Origin: an uncultured Alistipes sp.
Lineage (GTDB): Bacteria > Bacteroidota > Bacteroidia > Bacteroidales > Rikenellaceae
Length of the DNA: 64,000 bases
Assembly (NCBI GenBank): GCA_900544265.1
Contig: UQUQ01000008.1
Coordinates: 15,654 to 79,653, forward strand
Direction: 5' to 3'
Below the pieces are notes generated by a model that worked only from the letters and a program-made list of their open reading frames with translations, made no database searches and was not told the origin of the DNA. The position numbers and the translations under genes were made by a program. Shown here one piece after another: positions 56,464 through 64,000 of this stretch; position 1 is the stretch's first letter; each line of letters begins with the position of its first letter.

Positions 56464-57107
56464 AGGCGGTAGATTTTATGGTACGGCAGCGGCAGGCGGT
56501 TGCCCACCGACGTAACGAGCACCCCGGCCCCCTGCCGCCGGGCCTCCTCGACGACAAGGCTGGCGAGCGTCTCGCCGTTGGCCGCATCGAGGTGGCTCAC
56601 CGGCTCGTCGAGCAGCAGGAAGTCGAACGGCTGGCAGAGGCACCGCACGAAGGCGACCCGCTGCTGTTGTCCGAGCGAGAGGCGGGCGACCGGCTCGTCG
56701 CGCTTCGGGGCCAGACCGGCCGCGTCGAGCAGACGGTCGATCTCCTCCGGGCGGCGGAAGCCCGTCAGGTCGTTCTTCAGCGCCAGATTCTCCTTAACGG
56801 TCAGCTCGCCGAAGAGCCGCAGGTCCTGAAACAGGCAGCTCAACGAGCGGCGGCGCAGCTCCTCCCACGCCGCGGGCAGGAGCGTGCGGCTCTCCGCCCC
56901 GTCGAAAAGGATGCGGCCGGCATAGTCGCCGCGCAGCCCGTACAGGAAGGCGCAGAGCGACGACTTGCCCGCCCCGGACTCCGCCTCGAAGAGACAGTAT
57001 TCGCCCCGGCGGAGCGTCACCTCGCAACCCCAGACCTCCGACGTGCGGGCGTCGGGACGGTCGGCGAAAACGGCGGGCACGACCCGCTGCAATACGATTT
57101 GTTCCAT
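56460..57107 (-). CDS. ABC transporter ATP-binding protein
   Basis: 215-aa ATPase partner of the FtsX-like permease. Walker A ESGAGKSSLCAFLYG, Q-loop LFQDLRLFGELTV, signature LSLGQQQRVAFVRCL, Walker B FLLLDEPVSHLD. The signature reads LSLGQ instead of LSGGQ. MacB/LolD-like by context. Starts at 57107, 87 nt after the DUF4836 gene. Confidence 0.9.
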   Translation of the reverse strand: MEQIVLQRVVPAVFADRPDARTSEVWGCEVTLRRGEYCLFEAESGAGKSSLCAFLYGLRGDYAGRILFDGAESRTLLPAAWEELRRRSLSCLFQDLRLFGELTVKENLALKNDLTGFRRPEEIDRLLDAAGLAPKRDEPVARLSLGQQQRVAFVRCLCQPFDFLLLDEPVSHLDAANGETLASLVVEEARRQGAGVLVTSVGNRLPLPYHKIYRL

Positions 57108-57136
57108 GTCGATGCGTATGAATGGCCCGGACCGGA

Positions 57137-57164
57137 AAAGCGGCCGCCTCCGAAGAGGCGACCG
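57137..57164 (-). terminator. Terminator of the DUF4836 gene
   Basis: A 10-bp stem with one mismatch (57155-57164 with 57141-57150), 4-nt loop, followed by TTTT on the minus strand after one base. Confidence 0.6.
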
Positions 57165-57194
57165 TTTCTCATGTCCACGGCAAAAATTCGGGTG

Positions 57195-58754
57195 CTACTC
57201 GGTCAGATACGGAGCCAGAAGCTCTCCGACGACGTCGCAGATGCTCTTGAAGGCGTTCTGCTCGCGGTCGGCCATGCGGACAACCAGCTCGCCCCGCTCA
57301 TTGTTGCCGTATGCCTCGAGTTCGTCAAAGCAATTCAGCACCAGTGCGCTCTCCCGGTCATAGGAAGAGCCGAGCATGGGCGTCAGCATCCCATTCAGGG
57401 CCGCGAAATCGAGGTAGCAGCTTCCCGAGTGCTTGCGGAACAGTCCGCTCTTCGATTCGAGCGACTCGCCCGCGGCACCGTCGAGGGCCGCCATCACGGC
57501 TGGGTCGGACGTCACGTAGAAAAATCCGTCCTGCACGCCGAACCGTACCGTTGTGCCGTACAGGGTCAGCACGCAGGCATTCTCGCCCCGCGGTTCCACG
57601 GGCACGCCGGCTAAATTCGCTTGGATCACCTCCAGGAGCGAGGGATCGTTCACCTGGGCCAGCACCGACATCAGCGGGTAACGGCCGTCGGCCGACATGC
57701 CGGAGAAGTCCACCAGCACGTCACCCTCGATGGAGGCCAGCGCCTGCTGCACCTGCGGATTGCCCGCCAGCATGGCGCCGCCCGGCAACGACGAGGCGAC
57801 CTTCAGCAGCTCCCGGCCTTCGAGTCCGAAGCCCAGCACCGCGATCGTGTTCTTCGGGACGTAGCGCAGCAGCTCGCCCTTCTGCGGCTTCACGTAGGAG
57901 TAGAACTCCTCGAGCTGCCGCCTGCTCCCGGCATCGGCATACGAAAGCGTGCTCTGGCAGACAACCTCGCCCTTTTCAAAATTCAGGGCGCTGATGACCG
58001 TCATGTTTCCGAAGGCCTCCGCCACGGACAGCGCATTGAGTATCGGATTTCCCTTCAGCATCCCGGCGTAATTCATGATGACGTCGATGTCGTTGCCGCA
58101 CGAGAAGGCATCGGCCACGCCCTCCTTGCCCATCAGGCTTTCGTGGGCCTTCTGCGCAAAGAGCGCATCGACCTTGCCGAGAACCGCCTCGACGGATTCG
58201 GGTGCGAAGAGGAGCAGTGCGGCCCGCTCGTCAAAGGCACACACGCCGTTGTAGGGATCGTTCTCGAAGAGCACGCAGGTCAGCTTGCCCCGGGTCTGCT
58301 TCTCCAGCCCGGCATTCTGGCAGAGGAGGTCGATCATCCCGGCGAACTTTGCCTGATCGGCCACGGGCAGCAGCACGCCCGCCTGCTGCGGCAGCTGCCC
58401 TCCGAGGTCCAGAGAGCCCGGCATCGACGAGAAGAGGAAGATGCTTTTCCGCTCGTCGACACCCGATTCGGCGGGATTTTCGAGCAGCTGGAGCAGGTAT
58501 TGACGCTCTGTATCCGAGAGGTTCGGCGCCGCTTCGAGTTCCGCGCGCAGCCGCTGGCAGAGCGGGCTTTGGTCGCACGAGCCGACGCCGCTCTTCTCGA
58601 CCAGCGCCGCGGGGTTGACCGACAGGGTGAAGGTGGAATCGGCCGGCAGCAGGTTCCGATAATCGGACTTGCCGTGGCACGAGACCAGCAGCAGCGCTAC
58701 CGCCGCACAGCAGAGCGCCTTCCAGGAGCAGAGGGGATGTTTCATATCCGTCAT
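57195..58754 (-). CDS. DUF4836 family lipoprotein
   Basis: 519-aa lipoprotein of the Bacteroidetes DUF4836 family, function unknown to me. Signal with lipobox CCAAVALLLVSCHGKSD; mature part begins LLPADSTFTLSVNPAALVEK, typical of the family, with later blocks FFYVTSDPAVMAALDG and LDFAALNGMLTPML. Starts at 58754 or 58745 (MKHPLCSWKAL) are both possible. The -7 element TACCTTTG is at 58787-58780. Likely periplasmic or outer-membrane anchored. Confidence 0.85.
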   Translation of the reverse strand: MTDMKHPLCSWKALCCAAVALLLVSCHGKSDYRNLLPADSTFTLSVNPAALVEKSGVGSCDQSPLCQRLRAELEAAPNLSDTERQYLLQLLENPAESGVDERKSIFLFSSMPGSLDLGGQLPQQAGVLLPVADQAKFAGMIDLLCQNAGLEKQTRGKLTCVLFENDPYNGVCAFDERAALLLFAPESVEAVLGKVDALFAQKAHESLMGKEGVADAFSCGNDIDVIMNYAGMLKGNPILNALSVAEAFGNMTVISALNFEKGEVVCQSTLSYADAGSRRQLEEFYSYVKPQKGELLRYVPKNTIAVLGFGLEGRELLKVASSLPGGAMLAGNPQVQQALASIEGDVLVDFSGMSADGRYPLMSVLAQVNDPSLLEVIQANLAGVPVEPRGENACVLTLYGTTVRFGVQDGFFYVTSDPAVMAALDGAAGESLESKSGLFRKHSGSCYLDFAALNGMLTPMLGSSYDRESALVLNCFDELEAYGNNERGELVVRMADREQNAFKSICDVVGELLAPYLTE

Positions 58755-58779
58755 TGTTTTTAAGGGTTTCAATTACCAA

Positions 58780-58787
58780 CAAAGGTA
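58780..58787 (-). promoter_or_regulatory. -7 element of the DUF4836 gene
   Basis: TACCTTTG on the minus strand, 25 nt before the start at 58754. Confidence 0.5.
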
Positions 58788-58900
58788 GCAAAATTCGTGA
58801 GAAAGCCCACCGCGGGCCCTTCCGAAATTGCGGAAAAGCAAAAAATCTCGTCGCCGGCCCGCCTCATCTGAATCAAGAAACGACGTCAGGACACCAGAGA

Positions 58901-58938
58901 AACAAAGGCCCCGAAATGTCTGATGGCATTTCGGGGCC
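58901..58938 (-). terminator. Terminator of the LRR lipoprotein gene
   Basis: A perfect 12-bp stem (58927-58938 with 58907-58918, ggccccgaaatg), 8-nt loop, then a T-rich TTTGTTT on the minus strand. Confidence 0.85.
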
Positions 58939-58969
58939 CGACCGGAAGAGGCACACGGCAGCCTCCGAC

Positions 58970-61324
58970 TCAGAAATCATAACCGACTATGCGATCGGCA
59001 TATTGACTCCATCCTGAATCCTGCTTGTAGCTGTCGACGGAACCCGAAGGTACATATATTCTCAAATCGCCGCGAGTCCCGGTAAAGGAATTGCCGACAT
59101 AGGGAGGAACAACCGGACGACAATAGACCTCATACAATCCCGGACACTCGTAAAATGCATTGGTCATGGATGTCAGACAATCAGGCAGCGTCACAGAAGT
59201 CAAACCTTTGCACTGGGCAAAAGCCTCGGATTCCATCACTTCGACTCCCGGCAGGTCGATATTTTTCAACGACCGGCAGTCTCTGAATGCGGCATATCCG
59301 ATATTGGTCACCGTTTCGGGCAAAATGATCGACTCCAGCGCACTGCATCCCATACACATGTAGGTGCTTATCGATTTCATCCCCTGGGGAATGTTCAACG
59401 AGGTCAGCGCCGTACAATCCTGAAAAGCGGAAACGCCGATCTCGGTCACTCCGTCCGGAATTCGGATCGTCTCCAGTTTGTCACACTCCCGGAAGACACC
59501 GTTCTCTATCCGCCAGACGCCGTCGACAATTTCCGGAAATTCATAACGGGTCACTCCGGCCGGAGCAAAAGCCAGCAAACGACCATACAATACGACTCCC
59601 CGACCATCCGATGTAACCAGTTTTCCGGTAAACCGCTCCAGATTGTCACAACCGCAGAAGACGTTTTCTCCGATCTGCTCGATTGCATCCGGAATGTTCA
59701 ACTCCGTCAAGGAGCTACAGTTCTGGAACGCACTGAGATCGATCGTCTTCAACCCCGACGGCAGATCGATCGAAACCAGTCCGCTGCAATTGGTGAAGGC
59801 AAACTTGCCGATCTCCTCCAGACGGGAGTCCGAAGGAATCACGACTTCCCTCAGGCCGGTACAGTCCATGAAGGTGCCACAATCGTAGTAGGGCTGCTCT
59901 CCATCCCGGATAATCGTCACATTAGCCGGAATGGTCACCGATTCGAGACTCGTACAGCCATAAAACGCATTGCTGCCGATCTGCTGCAGACTTGTCGGCA
60001 AATCAATCGTTTTCAGTGATGTGCACCCGTAGAAAATATTGTCGGCCAGTATATCCAGATCATCCGGTAGCGTAACAGACTCCAGTCCGGTGCAATTTTC
60101 AAACAATCCGAACGGACTGCGCGTCACCGCACCGTACCCCCAACCATCCGAAATTTTCACTCCGCGGGGAATTTCCACGGATTTCAAATTGACGCAGCCG
60201 GAAAAAATTCCAGAGCCGAGCGTTTCCAATGTTTCAGGCAGAAATATCTCCGACAGTTTGGTATTAGCAAATGCTGCTTCATCAATTTTCTGCAGATGAG
60301 AATCCGACGGTATATTAATCCGATCAAGACCAGCCGAAGCAAATACGTATGATCCGATATATTCCACTGAAGCCGGTAAATCCAGCGAAGTCAGGCTCGT
60401 GCAAGAGGCAAAAGCGCCATTGTGCTGATAGCTCGGGCTGGCCCCCTCTATCCGAAGAAGCGTCTGAGGCAATGACACGGATGACAAATTGGAACATCCG
60501 CTGAATGCGTTTTCTTCTATGACGGTTATTCCTTCGGGTATCACGATCGACAGGAGCATCTCATTCTTCCTGAACATATAGTACGGAATATGATCTATCC
60601 GGCGGTCCAGCACGATTTTTCCTCCCTCTCCCAATTCGTAGGTATTGCTAACGACCTGTGCATCCGAATGAAACATCATCGGTTCAATGACCGTACCATC
60701 AATGGAAGTATAATAAATGACCGTAGGCGCATTCGAGGCCGGTTGCACGACCGTCACCGATGCGGTCCGCGGACCGCACGTCACGACATATTCAACCGTC
60801 CGGGACTCCGTACCGCTATTTTCCAAAGCCATGAATTCGATCTCGGCAGCCCCTTCGCCAGCAAGCATGGAGGGCACGCACCAGACGGCTTCACCCGTCA
60901 ATTTCCATTGGCCATTGCAGTCGATCTGCAATTTTGCGCTTCTGCCCGACTCTCCGATTGTCAGAACCGAAGCGGAAAGCGAAAGGGTTGCAAAGCGCTG
61001 CGATACATGCAACACAGCCTCATGTGTGTCGGAGCGGAATGTGAATTCCGCAAAACGGTCCGTCTCCTCGATATTTTCTACGGCCGAGAAGGCCACAACA
61101 TCTCGATCTTCACCTGTCCGCACGGAGGGGACGCACCACATACACTCGCCTGAAAGAGTCCATGATCCGGCACTCCTTACCTCCAGATCAAGGCTGCCTC
61201 CCGCGGCATCAAATTCGAGCTCATCACTACTCAAAGAGAGGTTTTTCTGCTGCACGGGATCCTTCTCACAACCTATCAACAGCAACATCATGGCTGCAAC
61301 GAACAAAGTCAGACAGTTTCTCAT
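58970..61324 (-). CDS. BspA-like leucine-rich-repeat lipoprotein with two BACON domains
   Basis: 784-aa surface lipoprotein. Signal/lipobox MRNCLTLFVAAMMLLLIGCE; two BACON-type beta domains (FDAAGGSLDLEVRSAGSW near residue 40, and LTIGESGRSAKLQIDCNG near 125), then about 20 LRR_5 (BspA-like) repeats of the pattern F-x-x-C-x-x-L-x-x-I-x-L-P (for example FYGCTSLESVTIPANVTIIR). BspA-like proteins mediate adhesion; the ligand here is unknown. Base composition is lower in G+C than the flanking genes. The start 61324 is set by the signal peptide; an upstream in-frame Met lies in the promoter. Confidence 0.92.
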   Translation of the reverse strand: MRNCLTLFVAAMMLLLIGCEKDPVQQKNLSLSSDELEFDAAGGSLDLEVRSAGSWTLSGECMWCVPSVRTGEDRDVVAFSAVENIEETDRFAEFTFRSDTHEAVLHVSQRFATLSLSASVLTIGESGRSAKLQIDCNGQWKLTGEAVWCVPSMLAGEGAAEIEFMALENSGTESRTVEYVVTCGPRTASVTVVQPASNAPTVIYYTSIDGTVIEPMMFHSDAQVVSNTYELGEGGKIVLDRRIDHIPYYMFRKNEMLLSIVIPEGITVIEENAFSGCSNLSSVSLPQTLLRIEGASPSYQHNGAFASCTSLTSLDLPASVEYIGSYVFASAGLDRINIPSDSHLQKIDEAAFANTKLSEIFLPETLETLGSGIFSGCVNLKSVEIPRGVKISDGWGYGAVTRSPFGLFENCTGLESVTLPDDLDILADNIFYGCTSLKTIDLPTSLQQIGSNAFYGCTSLESVTIPANVTIIRDGEQPYYDCGTFMDCTGLREVVIPSDSRLEEIGKFAFTNCSGLVSIDLPSGLKTIDLSAFQNCSSLTELNIPDAIEQIGENVFCGCDNLERFTGKLVTSDGRGVVLYGRLLAFAPAGVTRYEFPEIVDGVWRIENGVFRECDKLETIRIPDGVTEIGVSAFQDCTALTSLNIPQGMKSISTYMCMGCSALESIILPETVTNIGYAAFRDCRSLKNIDLPGVEVMESEAFAQCKGLTSVTLPDCLTSMTNAFYECPGLYEVYCRPVVPPYVGNSFTGTRGDLRIYVPSGSVDSYKQDSGWSQYADRIVGYDF

Positions 61325-61352
61325 AACATCACTTTTTAAGGGTTGAACAATA

Positions 61353-61382
61353 CAAATATAAAAAAACGTGGACAAATTTCAA
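61353..61382 (-). promoter_or_regulatory. Promoter of the LRR lipoprotein gene
   Basis: Minus strand TTG (61382-61380), 19-nt spacer, TATATTTG (61360-61353): full consensus match. It overlaps the terminator of the upstream RNA unit. Confidence 0.6.
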
Positions 61383-61389
61383 TATCCAC
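61360..61389 (-). terminator. Terminator of the candidate structured RNA
   Basis: A 5-bp stem (GTGGA at 61389-61385 with TCCAC at 61372-61368) around a 12-nt loop, followed on the minus strand by G and seven T (61366-61360). Confidence 0.5.
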
Positions 61390-61560
61390 AAGAGAGGCCC
61401 TGGATAGCCCATGCAGTAAGATATGAATCATGTCCACGCCGAAAACAGCGAGAGCATCAACTCTTGTTCCTTACTGCATTAGAAATTTTCCAGGTTTCTC
61501 TTGTAAGAAAAAAGCCGATGCGCTTTTTAGTCGTATGTACGCAGTCCTCACAGACTGCAA
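61361..61560 (-). ncRNA. Candidate structured RNA of about 200 nt
   Basis: On the minus strand: a -7 element TATCTTTG (61571-61564), then a perfect 6-bp hairpin (61559-61542), a 7-bp A/T-G/C hairpin near 61525-61505, a long imperfect hairpin with an outer stem (61504-61489 with 61404-61388) and a perfect inner 10-bp stem (61479-61470 with 61420-61411), and a terminator with seven T. This is a complete transcription unit without a protein. Length and the long bubbled hairpin recall 6S-like RNAs, but identity is not established. It could also be the long leader of the LRR gene. Confidence 0.4.
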
Positions 61561-61614
61561 AAGCAAAGATAACAATTTTATTCGGAATATCGGCACCCAT
61601 CCCGGAATATTTCG

Positions 61615-61622
61615 TAACTTTG
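61615..61622 (+). promoter_or_regulatory. -7 element of the riboswitch-controlled gene
   Basis: TAACTTTG at 61615-61622, just before the riboswitch; no clear upstream TTG at the usual distance. Confidence 0.5.
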
Positions 61623-61644
61623 CAACGCAATGGTTCGCAACGAC

Positions 61645-61805
61645 ACCTCCGTGTCGGTACGCGATCAAAAGGGAATGCCGTGAAAATCGGCAGCAGTTCC
61701 CGCTGCTGTAAGTTCCGTAATGTGCCGCAACACTCTGTCAGCCACTGGATTCACCTCCGGGAAGGCCGTGCGGCAAGGAACGAGCCAGAAGACCTGCCTT
61801 GCATC
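61645..61805 (+). ncRNA. Cobalamin (B12) riboswitch
   Basis: The conserved core of the AdoCbl-class riboswitch is readable in order: AAAAGGGAATGCCGTGAAAA at 61667-61686, a CAGCAGTTCCCGCTGCTGTAA-like block at 61691-61711, GTCAGCCACTGG at 61737-61748, CCGGGAAGG at 61757-61765, and GAGCCAGAAGACCTGCC at 61782-61798. It lies in the leader of the DUF4465 lipoprotein gene; a T run at 61949-61956 could be part of the switch platform. B12 binding would reduce expression, as known for this class. Confidence 0.92.
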
Positions 61806-61981
61806 TTCCCCCGGGGAAGAATCTTTTGTCGAGCGCCTCTGCGGAGAACGGAGCATCGGAACGAGCGGCCCTTCCGGCCGGAAGTATCGGGTGTCCTGCG
61901 TGTGGCGATGAGCAAGGGAATTCCTCTTCGGGATGTACGGAGACGGACTTTTTTTGTTTTATTGTTTAATTTAATATCTGT

Positions 61982-62815
61982 ATGAAGATGAAAAAAATTT
62001 TCGCCACCTCCCTGCTGCTGCTTTCGGCCGCGGCTTTCGTAGCCTGCTCGAATGACGACGACGACACCCCGGGTCCGTCGGTCAAGTACGACGTCATCTC
62101 GTTTGAACCCTCCACGGGCATGGTCGATCCGAGCGGAGAGACCATCGCGCTGGGCAACGTGACCATGTCGCTCTACATGAACGGCGCGTATGTCGATCAC
62201 ACCTACTCGAATGTCTTCTGCGGCAAGCCCTATGCCCAGGGGCATAATTTCGACGACATGCTCTTCTCGACGGCCGACGGCATGGCCGCCTTCCTCTCCT
62301 ACTATTCGGGTGACTACGATGCCTGGGGCGGCATTGCCCTGGCGGCCTGCCCCGACAAGGGGAGTGATGCGGCTTCGCTCACGCAGCAGTTCTCCGTGTG
62401 GGCCGACGGCGGTGCGAACGGCACGTCGACCTATGCCGTCTGCTACGACTCGAACACCCCGACCGAGGCCTATCCCGAATACATGTCCGCATCGGGTTAC
62501 CCGACGATCCTCTTCGCCGAGCCCCGCACGGTGGATCACTTCTACATCGCCAATTCGACCTATGTCTACAAGTGGTTCAGCGGTGCCGAAACGGATCACT
62601 TCGAGGTGAAGATCACCGGTTTCAAGAACGATGTCGAGGTCGGCAGCACGACCGAGACGCTCGTAACGCCCGATTCCAAGCTCGACGGCTGGCGCAAGGT
62701 GAGCCTCGCGTCGTTCGGCGAGGTCGACAAGCTCGTCTTCAAGGTGCAGGGTATCAACATCTACGCCGATCCCTCCTATTTCTGCATCGACGAGATCACG
62801 CTCGTGAAGAAGTAA
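61982..62815 (+). CDS. DUF4465 family lipoprotein under B12 control (BtuH-like)
   Basis: 277-aa lipoprotein with signal and lipobox LLLLSAAAFVACSNDDDD and a DUF4465-type beta domain (YDVISFEPSTGMVDPSGE; FDDMLFSTADGMAAFLSYYS; ADPSYFCIDEITLVKK). DUF4465 proteins under B12 control in gut Bacteroidetes include, as I recall, the BtuH cobalamin-binding surface lipoproteins, so a role in capturing cobalamin at the cell surface is likely. The riboswitch in its leader is the main evidence. It is monocistronic: no BtuB or BtuG gene follows. Start 61982 or 61988. Confidence 0.85.
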   Translation: MKMKKIFATSLLLLSAAAFVACSNDDDDTPGPSVKYDVISFEPSTGMVDPSGETIALGNVTMSLYMNGAYVDHTYSNVFCGKPYAQGHNFDDMLFSTADGMAAFLSYYSGDYDAWGGIALAACPDKGSDAASLTQQFSVWADGGANGTSTYAVCYDSNTPTEAYPEYMSASGYPTILFAEPRTVDHFYIANSTYVYKWFSGAETDHFEVKITGFKNDVEVGSTTETLVTPDSKLDGWRKVSLASFGEVDKLVFKVQGINIYADPSYFCIDEITLVKK

Positions 62816-62822
62816 TACGGTT

Positions 62823-62906
62823 CGGAGCGGACGTTTGCGAGAGAGATTAGTATATGGTCGTCCGCTCCGGTGAAGGACCCGCAGGCACAGCACCTGCGGG
62901 CCCTTT
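62823..62906 (+). terminator. Hairpins ending the DUF4465 transcript
   Basis: First hairpin: an 11-bp perfect stem (62823-62833 with 62859-62869) around a 25-nt loop. Second: 62873-62885 with 62893-62905 (cccgcagg core, one mismatch) followed by TTT, the likely terminator. Confidence 0.65.
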
Positions 62907-62937
62907 CCAGCCGGTGTTTTGGGTTTTCACCGGCACG

Positions 62938-62972
62938 CAAAACGCCCCTGCAAGGAATGCAGGGGCGTTTCC
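62938..62972. terminator. Bidirectional terminator between DUF4465 and nagB
   Basis: An 11-bp perfect stem (62941-62951 aacgcccctgc with 62959-62969), 7-nt loop, with T runs on both strands. Confidence 0.75.
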
Positions 62973-63027
62973 ATTGCGTGTGGCCGTCGGGCAACTCCGG
63001 GCCCGGAGTGCGGCCGGCCGTGCGGAA

Positions 63028-63822
63028 TCAGATCAGGTTGTCGCGTTCGATGTCCTTGAAGTAGCGGTAGGTCGAGACGCGCAGCTCCTCGGCGGCCGGG
63101 TCGTCGCAGACCAGAATGCCGTTCGGGTGCACCTGCAGGGCCGAGATCGTCCACTGGTGGTTGTATGCCCCCTCGACGCCGTGACGCACGGCGCGGGCCT
63201 TCTTGTGTCCCGTGGCGAGGATCATCACCTTCTTCGACGAGAGCACCGTGCCGACGCCAACGGTCAGCGCCGTCTTCGGCACGAGCGACACGTCGCCGCC
63301 GAAGAAGCGGGCGTTCACCTGGATCGTGTCGAGCGTCAGGGTCTTCTGCCGCGTGCGGGAGTTGAGCGACGAGAAGGGCTCGTTGAAGGCGATGTGGCCG
63401 TCCTCGCCGACACCGCCCATGAAGAGGTCGATGCCGCCCGCCTCGACGATGCGCGCCTCATAGTCGGCGCACTCCTTGACCAGGTCCTCGGCGTTGCCGT
63501 CCAGGATGTTGACGTTCTCGGGTTTGATGTCGATGTGGCTGAAGAAGTTGTTCCACATGAACGAGTGGTAGCTCTCGGGGTGCTCCTCGGGAAGGCCGAC
63601 GTATTCGTCCATGTTGAAGGTGATGACGTTGCGGAACGATACCTCGCCGGCCTTGTGGCGGCGGATCAGCTCCTTGTAGGTCTCCAGCGGCGTGGAGCCC
63701 GTCGGCAGACCCAGCACGAAGGGCGAGGAGGTGTACTGCTCCTTGTTCTTGATCTGCTCGATGATGTAGTTCGCGGCCCACTGGGCGACCTCTTTCGGGG
63801 TATTCTCGATGATGAGTCTCAT
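63028..63822 (-). CDS. nagB: Glucosamine-6-phosphate deaminase NagB
   Basis: NagB converts glucosamine-6-phosphate to fructose-6-phosphate and ammonia in amino-sugar catabolism. 264 aa: [60 protein letters not shown], and the catalytic-lid His region [15 protein letters not shown]. The start at 63822 is clear. It follows the end of a second NagB-family gene by 31 nt, so they form an operon. Confidence 0.96.
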   Translation of the reverse strand: MRLIIENTPKEVAQWAANYIIEQIKNKEQYTSSPFVLGLPTGSTPLETYKELIRRHKAGEVSFRNVITFNMDEYVGLPEEHPESYHSFMWNNFFSHIDIKPENVNILDGNAEDLVKECADYEARIVEAGGIDLFMGGVGEDGHIAFNEPFSSLNSRTRQKTLTLDTIQVNARFFGGDVSLVPKTALTVGVGTVLSSKKVMILATGHKKARAVRHGVEGAYNHQWTISALQVHPNGILVCDDPAAEELRVSTYRYFKDIERDNLI

Positions 63823-63853
63823 GATGAAAGTGTTTTTGTGGTTGTCTGGCGTG

Positions 63854-64000
63854 TCAGAACATTTTTACAAAGACCTCGATGGCCTGGTACTCCGCCATGC
63901 CGAGGTGGTCGTAGAGCTTGGCCGTATTCTGCGTGCGCTCCTCGGCCCGCTGCCAGAACTCGCGCGGGTCGCTGCCCGGGAAGGGCATGATGTCCTTCTG
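63854..64000 (-). CDS. C-terminus of a larger NagB-family (deaminase/PIG-L type) protein, partial
   Basis: 49 codons open to the window edge ending at the TGA at 63854. The tail reads [20 protein letters not shown] then [20 protein letters not shown], which matches the C-terminus of the roughly 660-aa NagB-related Bacteroidetes proteins that I recall as having an added LmbE/PIG-L deacetylase-like domain. That assignment rests on a short sequence. It precedes nagB by 31 nt, so both likely serve amino-sugar use. Confidence 0.6.
   Translation of the reverse strand, partial: QKDIMPFPGSDPREFWQRAEERTQNTAKLYDHLGMAEYQAIEVFVKMF

Noticed and set aside
61430..61985. Small open frames over the riboswitch and upstream region
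   Set aside because: They cross a conserved B12 riboswitch and RNA hairpins and have no protein features.

Overview
The window looks like a chromosome segment from a high-G+C member of the Bacteroidales, most like Alistipes (Rikenellaceae). Reasons: many promoters carry the Bacteroidetes -7 element TAnnTTTG, and Shine-Dalgarno signals are mostly absent. Bacteroidales-typical families are present (NigD-like, DUF4836, DUF4465, GSCFA, HU-CCDC81/SPOR, BACON and BspA-like LRR lipoproteins), and the core genes are strongly G+C rich. Genus assignment is an inference; no rRNA gene is present to confirm it.

Layout. 1-7.0 kb (minus strand): secA (C-terminus off the edge), then an operon of a PafA-like phosphatase, sufE, a SufT-like DUF59 gene and a DUF2851 gene, then a GSCFA gene. 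7.0-18.3 kb: housekeeping genes ispE, rpiB, DUF454, typA, aroB, an AraC regulator divergent from a membrane/cytidylate-kinase-like fusion, malic enzyme, ruvB and a hexapeptide acetyltransferase. 18.4-24.3 kb: envelope genes, including an Ig-like lipoprotein cut by an in-frame TAG, an alpha/beta hydrolase lacking the usual Ser, a NigD-like lipoprotein, and an ECF sigma factor overlapping a one-pass membrane protein that ends in an outer-membrane barrel. 24.5-29.5 kb: tRNA-Arg(CCG), a protease-dead S24-type repressor, ribE, an orphan histidine kinase, lgt, an HU-SPOR protein and a GtrA protein, tightly packed. 29.6-38.6 kb: uvrB, dnaG, smpB, a HAD phosphatase, tsaB, an unknown helical protein and rmuC.

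38.7-43.4 kb is a lower-G+C mobile island. It holds an IntDOT-like integrase truncated by an IS481-type element whose transposase is frameshifted, a 64-nt nested hairpin, and a cargo of a Crp/Fnr regulator divergent from an SMR exporter and an MFS exporter. The backbone resumes at fabD, followed by a ROK regulator, a GNAT acetyltransferase, galK, a DeoR regulator, a YgjP-type peptidase, DUF4153, rlmB, an ABC-F ATPase, rpe, and an FtsX-like permease with its ATPase. 57-64 kb returns to surface and sugar functions: a DUF4836 lipoprotein, a BspA-like LRR lipoprotein with a probable structured RNA unit upstream, a cobalamin riboswitch driving a DUF4465 lipoprotein, nagB, and the end of a second, larger NagB-family gene.

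Themes worth following: (1) -7 elements placed exactly 4 nt before the start codon of several information-processing genes, implying leaderless mRNAs; (2) a sigma factor paired with a protein predicted to touch both membranes; (3) a B12 riboswitch controlling a stand-alone surface lipoprotein next to a structured minus-strand RNA; (4) short G+C-rich minisatellites in several intergenic gaps. No CRISPR array or rRNA gene was seen.
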